DNA of 5,958 nucleotides from Bacteroidales bacterium (lineage in GTDB: Bacteria; Bacteroidota; Bacteroidia; Bacteroidales; UBA4181): contig JAIRLS010000249.1 in NCBI GenBank assembly GCA_031259205.1, positions 1 to 5,958 on the forward strand, given 5' to 3'. Of this stretch, positions 1-5,958 are shown piece after piece. Below the pieces are notes generated by a model. That model was given only the letters and a program-made list of their open reading frames with translations, searched no databases and was not told the DNA's origin. The first letter of the stretch is position 1; the number at the start of each line of letters is the position of its first letter. Both the position numbers and the translations under genes were made by a program.

Positions 1-46
1 CATCCTTGAAGCCTGGGTAAAAAAATAAATTAAAGACCAACGAAAG

Positions 47-715
47 ATGAAAAAGTTTTTATACCTCACGATGTGCGCACTTGTCCTGCAAACGGCAGGA
101 TGTAAAAAAGACGAGCCTGCGCCCGACCCCGCGCCGTCCAAAGTCGAAAAACCGGTGATCACCGCGAATCCCGCCTCTGCGGAGGTCGTTCTCGGAGAAA
201 CCGCCACCTTTAGCGTGGCGGCTACGGGCAGCCCCTTAACCTACCGGTGGTACAAAGACGGCAGTCCCCTTTCCGAAGCAGCCGCGGCAAACCTCAGCGT
301 CAAAATCGGGAAATTGAGCGACGCCGGCGAATTTCACTGCACGGTAAGCAACGAAGGCGGGTCGGTAGCGTCCGAAAAAGCCACCGTAAGTGTGAAGTCC
401 TCGTTTTCGTGGGACAATTTCAAGCTGTCGCTGGGGGATGTCGCCTGGCGGGTCAGGACAACGTCCACTTCCGGAAACAGGGAGGTTGAATTTTACCATC
501 CTTCGTCCGGACAGTGGTATCTGCTGGCTTGGAGCGGCGGCGTTACAACGGGCGTTAAGAACAGCGCCACACTCATCGTCTCTTCTTCCGGCGGCAACGA
601 GGATGAAACAGCATTGAGCGCCTTCGAGGTGGTAGAGAATCGCAACGGCCGCTATCATGCGCAATTCCGGTCGGGCAATGTGTCGGGCGAATTGGTCAGG
701 CCGGTCGCGCCGTAA
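47..715 (+). CDS. Predicted surface-exposed lipoprotein with one Ig-like domain
   Basis: A 222-residue secreted lipoprotein of unknown specific function. Seen: residues 1-18 form a type II signal peptide (MKK, then a hydrophobic stretch) ending in TAGC, so Cys19 would be lipidated. The residues after it, KKDE, fit the Bacteroidota lipoprotein export signal (X-K-D/E-D/E), which suggests display on the outer face of the outer membrane. A Pro/Asp/Ala-rich linker (about 24-36) leads to an Ig-like domain (about 37-117), recognised from the G-E-T-A-T-F-S-V strand, the core W68 in YRWYKDG, and the D-A-G-E-F-H-C-T-V-S-N strand. The usual first Ig cysteine is V57, so C98 has no disulfide partner. Residues 119-222 are rich in beta-prone and aromatic residues (QWYLLAW) and I do not recognise them. 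The ATG at 47 follows an A-rich leader (GAAAG at 42-46) and gives a full signal peptide, so the start looks right. Sampled stretches are about 53-67% GC, above tamB. Adhesion or glycan binding is possible, but this is inference only. Confidence -1.
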   Translation: MKKFLYLTMCALVLQTAGCKKDEPAPDPAPSKVEKPVITANPASAEVVLGETATFSVAATGSPLTYRWYKDGSPLSEAAAANLSVKIGKLSDAGEFHCTVSNEGGSVASEKATVSVKSSFSWDNFKLSLGDVAWRVRTTSTSGNREVEFYHPSSGQWYLLAWSGGVTTGVKNSATLIVSSSGGNEDETALSAFEVVENRNGRYHAQFRSGNVSGELVRPVAP

Positions 716-734
716 ATATCGTTGTGTTTTTTTT

Positions 735-764
735 AACCACAAAGGGCACTAAGTTTCACAAAGT
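735..764 (+). repeat. 30-bp intergenic repeat, copy 1 (direct)
   Basis: First of three related 30-bp units. It begins AACCAC and ends CACAAAGT. Compared by eye it matches copy 3 (806-835) at 26 of 30 positions and the reverse complement of copy 2 (771-800) at about 21 of 30. It contains CACAAAG, CACTAAG and CACAAAG at offsets 4, 13 and 23. It lies 20 bases after the lipoprotein stop codon and after a T8 run. AACCACAAAGG-type sequences are common as dispersed intergenic repeats in bacterial genomes; their function is unknown. Confidence -1.
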
Positions 765-770
765 TTTTTT

Positions 771-800
771 ACTTTGTGATCCTTCGGCGACTTCGTGGTT
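771..800 (-). repeat. 30-bp intergenic repeat, copy 2 (inverted)
   Basis: Reverse-oriented copy of the 30-bp unit, separated from copy 1 by six T residues and from copy 3 by five. Read on the minus strand it begins AACCACGAAG and ends ATCACAAAGT. The outer heptamers, CACGAAG and CACAAAG, are kept; the middle one has drifted to GCCGAAG. The differences from its neighbours are scattered, so this is not a fresh duplication. Confidence -1.
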
Positions 801-805
801 TTTTT

Positions 806-835
806 AACCACAAAGGACACGAAGTAACACAAAGT
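806..835 (+). repeat. 30-bp intergenic repeat, copy 3 (direct)
   Basis: Third copy, in the same orientation as copy 1 and followed by a T8 run. It has the cleanest internal structure: CACAAAG, CACGAAG and CACAAAG at offsets 4, 13 and 23, about one helical turn apart. It can pair with copy 2 in place of copy 1, so the block allows two mutually exclusive hairpins. Confidence -1.
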
Positions 836-1041
836 TTTTTTTGTTTTCATCTGTGAACAGTTTTTTCCGCACAGGGAACAACATCATCCGATTGGATTTT
901 AAAAAATAACAAAACGCAATCCTGCATTTTCCGGCAAAATATCTTACAGTCACCGTTTTTAGTAAATTACTCATTTTCAATAAATTAAAAAAATAATACC
1001 TTTTAATTTTTCATAAATATCTGATTTTAAAAAGAATTTAC
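836..1041. other. AT-rich intergenic stretch without a gene
   Basis: No convincing coding region, RNA gene or further repeat copy is seen here on either strand. The part from about 895 is strongly AT-rich with many A and T runs and frequent stops in every frame. It forms the upstream flank of the candidate tamB promoter, where AT-rich DNA may aid transcription (inference). Confidence -1.
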
Positions 1042-1072
1042 TTTGCATTTTTAAAAAATTGTCTGATTTTTG
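1042..1072 (+). promoter_or_regulatory. Candidate Bacteroidota-type promoter for tamB
   Basis: TTTG at 1042-1045 is followed after 19 bases by GATTTTTG at 1065-1072. The Bacteroides vegetative consensus is TTTG at -33 and TAnnTTTG at -7 with about 19-21 bases between, so only the first base of the -7 box departs (G for T). Transcription would begin near 1079, leaving a leader of about 45 bases before the ATG at 1124, or only about 10 before the GTG at 1089. AT-rich DNA produces such matches by chance, hence the moderate confidence. Confidence -1.
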
Positions 1073-1123
1073 TAGTCATTATAAAAAAGTGAAGATATCA
1101 AAAAGTTAAAACATATCAGTTTG

Positions 1124-4100
1124 ATGATCTTGCTGTCGGTGTTGTCAATACCGACTGTCATCGTATTGGTTATCAATAGCGAATGGTTTCAGAACAAGAT
1201 AACCGAAAAAGTAACTGTGTGGTTATCGGAGGAATTGAACAACTCAATAACGATAGAGCACGTTCAATTCTCGTCGTTCAACCGGTTGACGCTGAAAAAC
1301 CTCAACGTAACCGATTTGAATGGCGACGTCATCCTTCACGCTCCCGAACTGATTGCCCGTCTTAACTTTTTGTCGTTCACCTCGCACAAAATTGCGCTTC
1401 GTTCTGTTCAGCTGAACGGAGCTTCGATTCACCTTGCCTACGATCCCAACAGGGATGACATCAACCTGAAATTTATCATAGACAAGCTGAAATCAAAAGA
1501 CACGACCGATCTGCAAGCAAAATGGAATTTTATTATCAATTCCATTAAACTGAATGATTGCTATTTTTCTTTTTGCAATCCCTCCAAAACTTTCGACCGA
1601 CCCTTTGGAATGGACTATGCCTCGCTCAGTATAGCCCGTCTTAACCTGCATGTAACCGACTTCCGGCTGGGCGGGCCGCCCGATTACGGCGTCCTCTTCC
1701 GTATAGAAAACCTTTCCTGCGAGGAACAGTGCGGATTGAACATACATTCCCTGAGTGCGGATTTCACGGTCAACCGCCACAATCTCTCTTTCCGAAACGT
1801 ACAGTTTACCACAAACGGTTCGCAGGTAAAAGCAAACGATGTGTCGTTCAACTTCGACTCTTTTCAGGATTTCAGCGACGGAAAATTTATCTCGAAAGTA
1901 AAAATGTCAATCGACGTTGTCGCTTCAAGTATAGTAATAGACGAATTATCCTCCTTTACGCCGGTTTTTAAGGATTATCGGGATCATGCCTGCATCAGCG
2001 GCAAAATATCGGGAACGGTGGACAATATGAAAGGCGAGGACGTCCGCTTTTCGTCCGGAAGCATGACCGAAATTGATTGCTCCTTCGACCTCAAAGGATT
2101 GCCGGAAGTGCGCAGTACGTTTATTTATGCAAATTTCAACCATTTGAGAACCTGTCCGGCCGATGTCGAACAGATTCATTCCAAACATTCGCAAACCGGC
2201 TTCGTGAGACTGCCCAAAGCCATGTACGAACTGACGGAGATTAACTTCCGCGGTAATTTTACCGGCTTTTTCGACGATTTTGTTACCTACGGCACCTTCG
2301 ACACCAATCTTGGAAACCTGTCCACCGACCTGTCCTTTAAACCGGTAATGACCTCCAAAATCGACACAAGTTTTACCTTTCACGGAATGTTAAAAACAAA
2401 CGATTTTCATTTGGGAGAATTGCTGAATACGTCTTCCATCGGAAAGCTAACCATGAAAGGAAAAGTAAACGGAATGGCTTCCGGCCCGGATAAAATCAGC
2501 GCCGATATCGAAGGACTTATCAATAAAATACTTCTGAAAGGCTACGTGTATAAAGATATCGACATCAACGGAACCATTAACAACCGTACTTACGACGGAC
2601 AGTTGAAAATCGACGAACCGAACGTCAAAATAGACTTTTCGGGAAAAGTAGATATGACCAACCCGAACATTCCACAGTTTAATTTCCATGCCAATGTCGA
2701 CCGCGCACATCTGTACCGGCTCAATCTTTCCTCCGACACTACATCGTTCCTCTCATTCAACATAACCGCCGATTTCTCAGGTACCAATATCGACAATATC
2801 ATGGGAGACCTCAACCTGAAAAACTCATTGATCCGTCGCCACAATCATGAACTGGAAATTAATGACTTGCTGGTTTTCACCAAAGCTATCCGCGATACCA
2901 ACCGGTTTGTACTCCGTTCGGATATTTTTAACGCCGAAGTGTGGGGACAGTACCAATTCCTGAAACTTCCGGAATCGTTCATTGCACTGGTCAAAAACTA
3001 TGCGCCTTCGTGGGGACTGTCCTCCATCCAGCCGGAAACCACTTCGGGAAACAGTTTCAGGTTCGAAGCCGAATTTGTAAACACGGAAAAACTGACCAAT
3101 TTCTTTCTGGACGAATTTTATGTTGCGAAGGGTACAAGAATAGAAGGAATATATAACCCTTCGCAGAAAGACGTGCGCTTTGTCCTGAACGTACCCAGAA
3201 TGTCGCTCAACGGAAAAAGATGGCAAGGATTCTATGCCAACGGCGTCTGTGAAGAATCGGCTTTCCTGATCGAAATCGGATGTCGCGCGTTCAGGCTGAA
3301 CAACAATATGACTTTTGAAAACCTGACCATCCTCACCGATACCCATTCCGACAGCACCCTTATAGACGTCAGATGGAACAACTGGGATTCAATTCTCAAC
3401 AAGGGGAATCTCCGCTCTGCCATCGTCTTTAACCGGCAGGACGAAAAAACCGTTCCGGCCATCAATATTAGTTCCTCGCCGGGACAAATCTACACGTCGG
3501 GATACAAATGGGATCTCTCCCACGAAGGCGTCACCATCGACTCGTCCATGATTAAAATCAAAAATCTGTTATTAAACAGAAATGAGCAGGAAATAAAGAT
3601 TTCGGGGCTGATCTCCCAACGCAACGAAGACAAACTGACCGTAAACGTCAAAGATTTGGATATTTCTACCGTCAATGCAGTGCTACGGTCTAAAAATTTC
3701 GCACTGGGAGGAACAGCCAACGGAAAAATCCTCTTATCCGACCTGTTTGAAGTCCCCATTGTGACTTCCAATATGCATGTAGACAGTTTTTCCATCAACA
3801 ATGAAGTATTCGGCAATACCGACCTGTCGGCGATATGGAATTCGTCATCGAAAAAAGTCAATATAAAAACGGAATCCGTGAGGGATCATCTCCAAACGCT
3901 CTTTATCAACGGCAACTACAATACCGATGACGAAACGCTCGATTTTAACGCCCAACTGCAAAAAATATCCGCAAGCATTTTCCAGCCTTACGTCGAAGAC
4001 CTGTTTACCCATCTCGAAGGAGAACTGTCCGGCGAGCTGAAACTGACCGGAACCCTTTCCAAACCGCTGATAAACGGAGAAATCAAATTCCAAACCACAA

Positions 4101-5629
4101 GTCTGACCGTTGATTACACCAAAACGCGCTATCATTTTTCCGGAATATTAAATGTTTCAGACAACATCTTTAATATCAAAAACATATCAATTTTCGACCG
4201 TTTTGAAAATCCGGGCAAAATGAACGGAAGTATTGCCGTCGAAAATCTGCGCGACCTGAAATTAGACCTCAACTTCAACGTTAACCACTTTGAAATACTC
4301 AACACAACCATAAAGGACAACAGTTTCTTCTACGGCAAAGGATTCGCAAGCGGTAATATGCAAATCAAAGGCCATCCCAACAAGATGGACATAAAAATTT
4401 ATGCCAAAACGGAGAAAAACACGCAATTCTTTATTCCTATCAACTCCGACGACGAAGCGGAACAGACGTCGTTCATCACATTTGTGGATCATACCCCTCG
4501 ATCGCAAAAAAAACTCTACAATTTCAGGCGGCGACGGGTCGCAACCACCAACAACGACGAACAGGAACAGACGCTGAACATCAATCTTAACCTTGACGTA
4601 ACGCCCTCCGCAGAAGTACAGTTAGTTTTCGACTCGAAAATCGGCGACGTTATGAAAGCAAAAGGCGCCGGCAACCTTGTCTTCAACATCGGCAACAATC
4701 ATTTCGACATGTTCGGCTCGTACATCATTGAACATGGCGACTATCTTTTCACGCTTCGCAACGTGATCAATAAAAAGTTCGTTATCGACAAAGGAGGGAT
4801 GATCACCTGGAACGGAGATCCCCTTGACGCTTTGCTCAACCTGAAAGCCAAATACACTACCAAAGCGCCTCTGTCGGACTTGATGGGAACCACTAAAGAA
4901 AGTAATTCCAGAAATTCGGTGCCGGTAGAATGTTTGCTCTATATTACCAACACCTTTACCGACCCCAACATACGTTTTGAAATCAATATGCCCACTGCAC
5001 ATCAGGAAGTGCGTTCGTTCCTCAACGCCGCCACTAATACCGACGAAGAAATGACGAAACAGTTCCTTTGGCTGATGGTCATGGGGCGTTTTTACGTCGA
5101 TCCGTCCATCGCCAGCCAAAATAACGACAATGCCAACAACTCCCTGAATGTGGAAAACATGGCGATGACAACCGTATCCGAAGTCATGAGTAATCAGCTA
5201 AGTCACATGCTATCCCAGTGGAGCAACAATCTTGACGTGGACGTTAATTACCACCCCGGATTCGGAGCCGACGGGCAAAATTTCGGAATGAACCTGTCTA
5301 CGGATAAATGGAGCTTTAGCATGGATTACGAAATAGGCGGTATGCGTGCAGTTGAAACGTCCAGCAATATTGTGAGCGATTTCACTTTCGAATACAAACT
5401 CATCCCAAGCGGAAAACTGAAATTTAAAGCTTTTAACCGTTCCAACGAGCAATATTTTATTCAATCTCCCTACACGCAGGGAATAGGATTACTGTTCCGC
5501 GAAGATTTTAACCGTTTCGGCGACTTGTTCTATCGCAAAGAAGACGCTAAAACTATTGTCGTCGAAAACGATGAAAAAAAGGACAAAGACGGCGAAAAAA
5601 AGGACGATGAAAAAAAGACAAACCAATAA
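1124..5629 (+). CDS. tamB: Translocation and assembly module protein TamB (AsmA-like, TamB C-terminal domain)
   Basis: Large envelope protein of about 1501 residues. TamB-family proteins are anchored in the inner membrane, cross the periplasm as a hydrophobic beta-groove (AsmA/Vps13-like bridge), and act in outer-membrane protein assembly and phospholipid transport; in Bacteroidota the outer-membrane partner is usually a TamA/TamL-type barrel, not seen here. Seen: a hydrophobic N-terminal helix (about 1-18), then a N-S-E-W-F-Q-N-K-I amphipathic start and an AsmA-like region; a long middle of repeated beta-strands with alternating polar and hydrophobic residues; and the conserved C-terminal domain from about 1040 to 1470, with GDYLFTL (1205-1211), ITWNGDP (1227-1233) and FLWLMVMGRF (1314-1323). 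A charged DEKK-rich tail (1483-1501) ends the protein. Length is normal for the phylum, and there is no internal stop. The ATG at 1124 is chosen over the adjacent TTG at 1121, but neither leaves positive residues before the membrane helix; see the finding on the start. Sampled lines are about 38-50% GC. Confidence -1.
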   Translation: MILLSVLSIPTVIVLVINSEWFQNKITEKVTVWLSEELNNSITIEHVQFSSFNRLTLKNLNVTDLNGDVILHAPELIARLNFLSFTSHKIALRSVQLNGASIHLAYDPNRDDINLKFIIDKLKSKDTTDLQAKWNFIINSIKLNDCYFSFCNPSKTFDRPFGMDYASLSIARLNLHVTDFRLGGPPDYGVLFRIENLSCEEQCGLNIHSLSADFTVNRHNLSFRNVQFTTNGSQVKANDVSFNFDSFQDFSDGKFISKVKMSIDVVASSIVIDELSSFTPVFKDYRDHACISGKISGTVDNMKGEDVRFSSGSMTEIDCSFDLKGLPEVRSTFIYANFNHLRTCPADVEQIHSKHSQTGFVRLPKAMYELTEINFRGNFTGFFDDFVTYGTFDTNLGNLSTDLSFKPVMTSKIDTSFTFHGMLKTNDFHLGELLNTSSIGKLTMKGKVNGMASGPDKISADIEGLINKILLKGYVYKDIDINGTINNRTYDGQLKIDEPNVKIDFSGKVDMTNPNIPQFNFHANVDRAHLYRLNLSSDTTSFLSFNITADFSGTNIDNIMGDLNLKNSLIRRHNHELEINDLLVFTKAIRDTNRFVLRSDIFNAEVWGQYQFLKLPESFIALVKNYAPSWGLSSIQPETTSGNSFRFEAEFVNTEKLTNFFLDEFYVAKGTRIEGIYNPSQKDVRFVLNVPRMSLNGKRWQGFYANGVCEESAFLIEIGCRAFRLNNNMTFENLTILTDTHSDSTLIDVRWNNWDSILNKGNLRSAIVFNRQDEKTVPAINISSSPGQIYTSGYKWDLSHEGVTIDSSMIKIKNLLLNRNEQEIKISGLISQRNEDKLTVNVKDLDISTVNAVLRSKNFALGGTANGKILLSDLFEVPIVTSNMHVDSFSINNEVFGNTDLSAIWNSSSKKVNIKTESVRDHLQTLFINGNYNTDDETLDFNAQLQKISASIFQPYVEDLFTHLEGELSGELKLTGTLSKPLINGEIKFQTTSLTVDYTKTRYHFSGILNVSDNIFNIKNISIFDRFENPGKMNGSIAVENLRDLKLDLNFNVNHFEILNTTIKDNSFFYGKGFASGNMQIKGHPNKMDIKIYAKTEKNTQFFIPINSDDEAEQTSFITFVDHTPRSQKKLYNFRRRRVATTNNDEQEQTLNINLNLDVTPSAEVQLVFDSKIGDVMKAKGAGNLVFNIGNNHFDMFGSYIIEHGDYLFTLRNVINKKFVIDKGGMITWNGDPLDALLNLKAKYTTKAPLSDLMGTTKESNSRNSVPVECLLYITNTFTDPNIRFEINMPTAHQEVRSFLNAATNTDEEMTKQFLWLMVMGRFYVDPSIASQNNDNANNSLNVENMAMTTVSEVMSNQLSHMLSQWSNNLDVDVNYHPGFGADGQNFGMNLSTDKWSFSMDYEIGGMRAVETSSNIVSDFTFEYKLIPSGKLKFKAFNRSNEQYFIQSPYTQGIGLLFREDFNRFGDLFYRKEDAKTIVVENDEKKDKDGEKKDDEKKTNQ

Positions 5630-5653
5630 ACCGACCGGTTAAATCTTTTTTTT
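5629..5653 (+). terminator. Weak terminator candidate after tamB
   Basis: AACC-GACC-GGTT (5629-5640) overlaps the last base of the tamB stop codon and is followed after five bases by a T8 run (5646-5653). The stem is only four pairs, well short of a good factor-independent terminator, so the T run is the main support. Confidence -1.
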
Positions 5654-5761
5654 GAGGCGCTATGAAAAACAATTCTTCTGACGTCCACTAAAGCGTGAAA
5701 GCCCGCAGACAGATACGGATTTTGAGGGTTTACAGGAAGTGCAAACACAAAAAGCACCCTC

Positions 5762-5778
5762 TGGCTTCGTGGAAGCCA
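5762..5778. repeat. Small perfect hairpin between the convergent genes
   Basis: TGGCTTC-GTG-GAAGCCA is a perfect seven-pair inverted repeat with a three-base loop. On the minus strand it lies about 40 bases after the Rpn-like stop codon, with a T5 run eight bases further on, so it may help end that transcript, though the gap to the T run is too long for a standard terminator. It contains CACGAAG on the minus strand (5765-5771), the same heptamer as in the 735-835 repeats; one short match may be chance. Confidence -1.
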
Positions 5779-5819
5779 CAAATCGCAGACTGTTCCCGTC
5801 TTACAACCTATGCCTCCGG

Positions 5820-5958
5820 CTATTCTCCGGCCAGAACAGCAGCTATCTGTTCTTCTGTCAGGTCTGTAATTGCGGCAAGCTGCTTAAGGGTCATGCCCAG
5901 GCTGTAGCCGTTGCGAATGATTCTTTCCGTATTGCGCCTCTTGCCGATCTCGACGCCT
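5820..5958 (-). CDS. Rpn family PD-(D/E)XK nuclease / putative transposase, C-terminal end only
   Basis: The last 45 codons of a minus-strand gene that runs off the window edge; the stop is TAG at 5820-5822 (read on the minus strand) and the start is outside. The visible protein reads GVEIGKRRNTERII, then a small helical end with LKQLAAITDLTEEQIAAVL. A charged G-x-E-x-G-K-x-R helix followed by an 'L..IA.ITGLS.EEI' type end is characteristic of the C-terminus of Rpn/PDDEXK_2 family proteins, often annotated as putative transposases and shown in E. coli to be recombination-promoting nucleases. The catalytic domain is not in the window, so intactness cannot be judged. It converges on tamB with a gap of 190 bases. 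An unrelated protein with a similar helical end is possible. Confidence -1.
   Translation of the reverse strand, partial: GVEIGKRRNTERIIRNGYSLGMTLKQLAAITDLTEEQIAAVLAGE

Larger units (their letters stand above)
735..805 (+). terminator. Terminator-like hairpin after the lipoprotein gene, made by repeat copies 1 and 2
   Basis: Copies 1 and 2 are inverted with respect to each other around a six-T loop (765-770). They give a long imperfect stem whose outer six pairs (AACCAC/GTGGTT) and inner eight pairs (TCACAAAG/CTTTGTGA plus the flanking A-T) are the best. The stem is followed at once by a T run (799-805) on the plus strand, which fits factor-independent termination of the lipoprotein transcript. 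The stem is longer and more mismatched than a usual terminator, so termination may be a by-product of repeat insertion. Confidence -1.

Noticed and set aside
2..28. Possible end of an upstream plus-strand gene (ILEAWVKK then TAA at 26-28)
   Set aside because: Only eight codons are visible and another frame also gives a short open end (stop at 18-20), so neither can be supported from this window.
236..742. 168-codon open frame on the minus strand over the lipoprotein gene
   Set aside because: It lies opposite a gene with a clear signal peptide and Ig domain; the translation is Arg/Cys-rich with no recognisable domain, as expected for the opposite strand of a GC-rich gene.
735..835. CRISPR array
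   Set aside because: Repeats alternate in orientation and the spacers are five- or six-base T runs, not unique 25-40 base spacers.
4622..5119. 165-codon open frame on the minus strand within tamB
   Set aside because: It overlaps the most conserved part of the TamB C-terminal domain and has no recognisable features.
5662..5691. Nine-codon open frame (ATG at 5662, TAA at 5689-5691) after a GAGG-like sequence
   Set aside because: Too short to tell from chance, and Bacteroidota do not rely on strong Shine-Dalgarno sites.
5530..5781. 83-codon open frame on the minus strand after the Rpn-like gene
   Set aside because: It extends into the A-rich tamB tail, giving a Phe/Ser run by composition alone, and no domain is seen.
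5695..5907. 70-codon plus-strand open frame near the right edge
   Set aside because: It runs antisense across the Rpn-like C-terminus, whose minus-strand reading is clearly family-like, and it lacks any domain.

Overview
The window looks like a chromosomal segment from a member of the Bacteroidota, probably Bacteroidales. The evidence is a very large TamB protein with the Bacteroidota-type C-terminal region, a lipoprotein whose cysteine is followed by a surface-export signal typical of that phylum, a Bacteroides-style TTTG / (T)AnnTTTG promoter, A-rich ribosome-binding regions without a strong Shine-Dalgarno, and the C-terminal end of an Rpn/PD-(D/E)XK family protein of a kind abundant in Bacteroidales.

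Layout: (1) 47-715, plus strand: a 222-residue predicted surface lipoprotein with one Ig-like domain and an unrecognised C-terminal domain; it is visibly more GC-rich than the rest. (2) 716-1120: a 405-base gap without a gene. Its first part holds three copies of a 30-bp repeat (direct, inverted, direct), which can fold as a terminator-like hairpin; its second part is very AT-rich and holds a candidate promoter for the next gene. (3) 1124-5629, plus strand: tamB, an inner-membrane-anchored, periplasm-spanning lipid-transfer/assembly protein that fills most of the window. (4) 5630-5819: a short gap with a weak terminator candidate and a small perfect hairpin. (5) 5820-5958, minus strand: the last 45 codons of an Rpn-family protein converging on tamB and cut by the window edge.

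The lipoprotein and tamB both concern the cell envelope, but the repeat block and a separate promoter lie between them, so there is no sign that they form one operon. I see no complete new multi-gene system. The most interesting points are the tamB start (one A short of a much better N-terminus beginning at GTG 1089), the internal structure of the 30-bp repeats (three CACNAAG heptamers per copy, 9-10 bp apart), and three A7 tracts in the last 60 bases of tamB.
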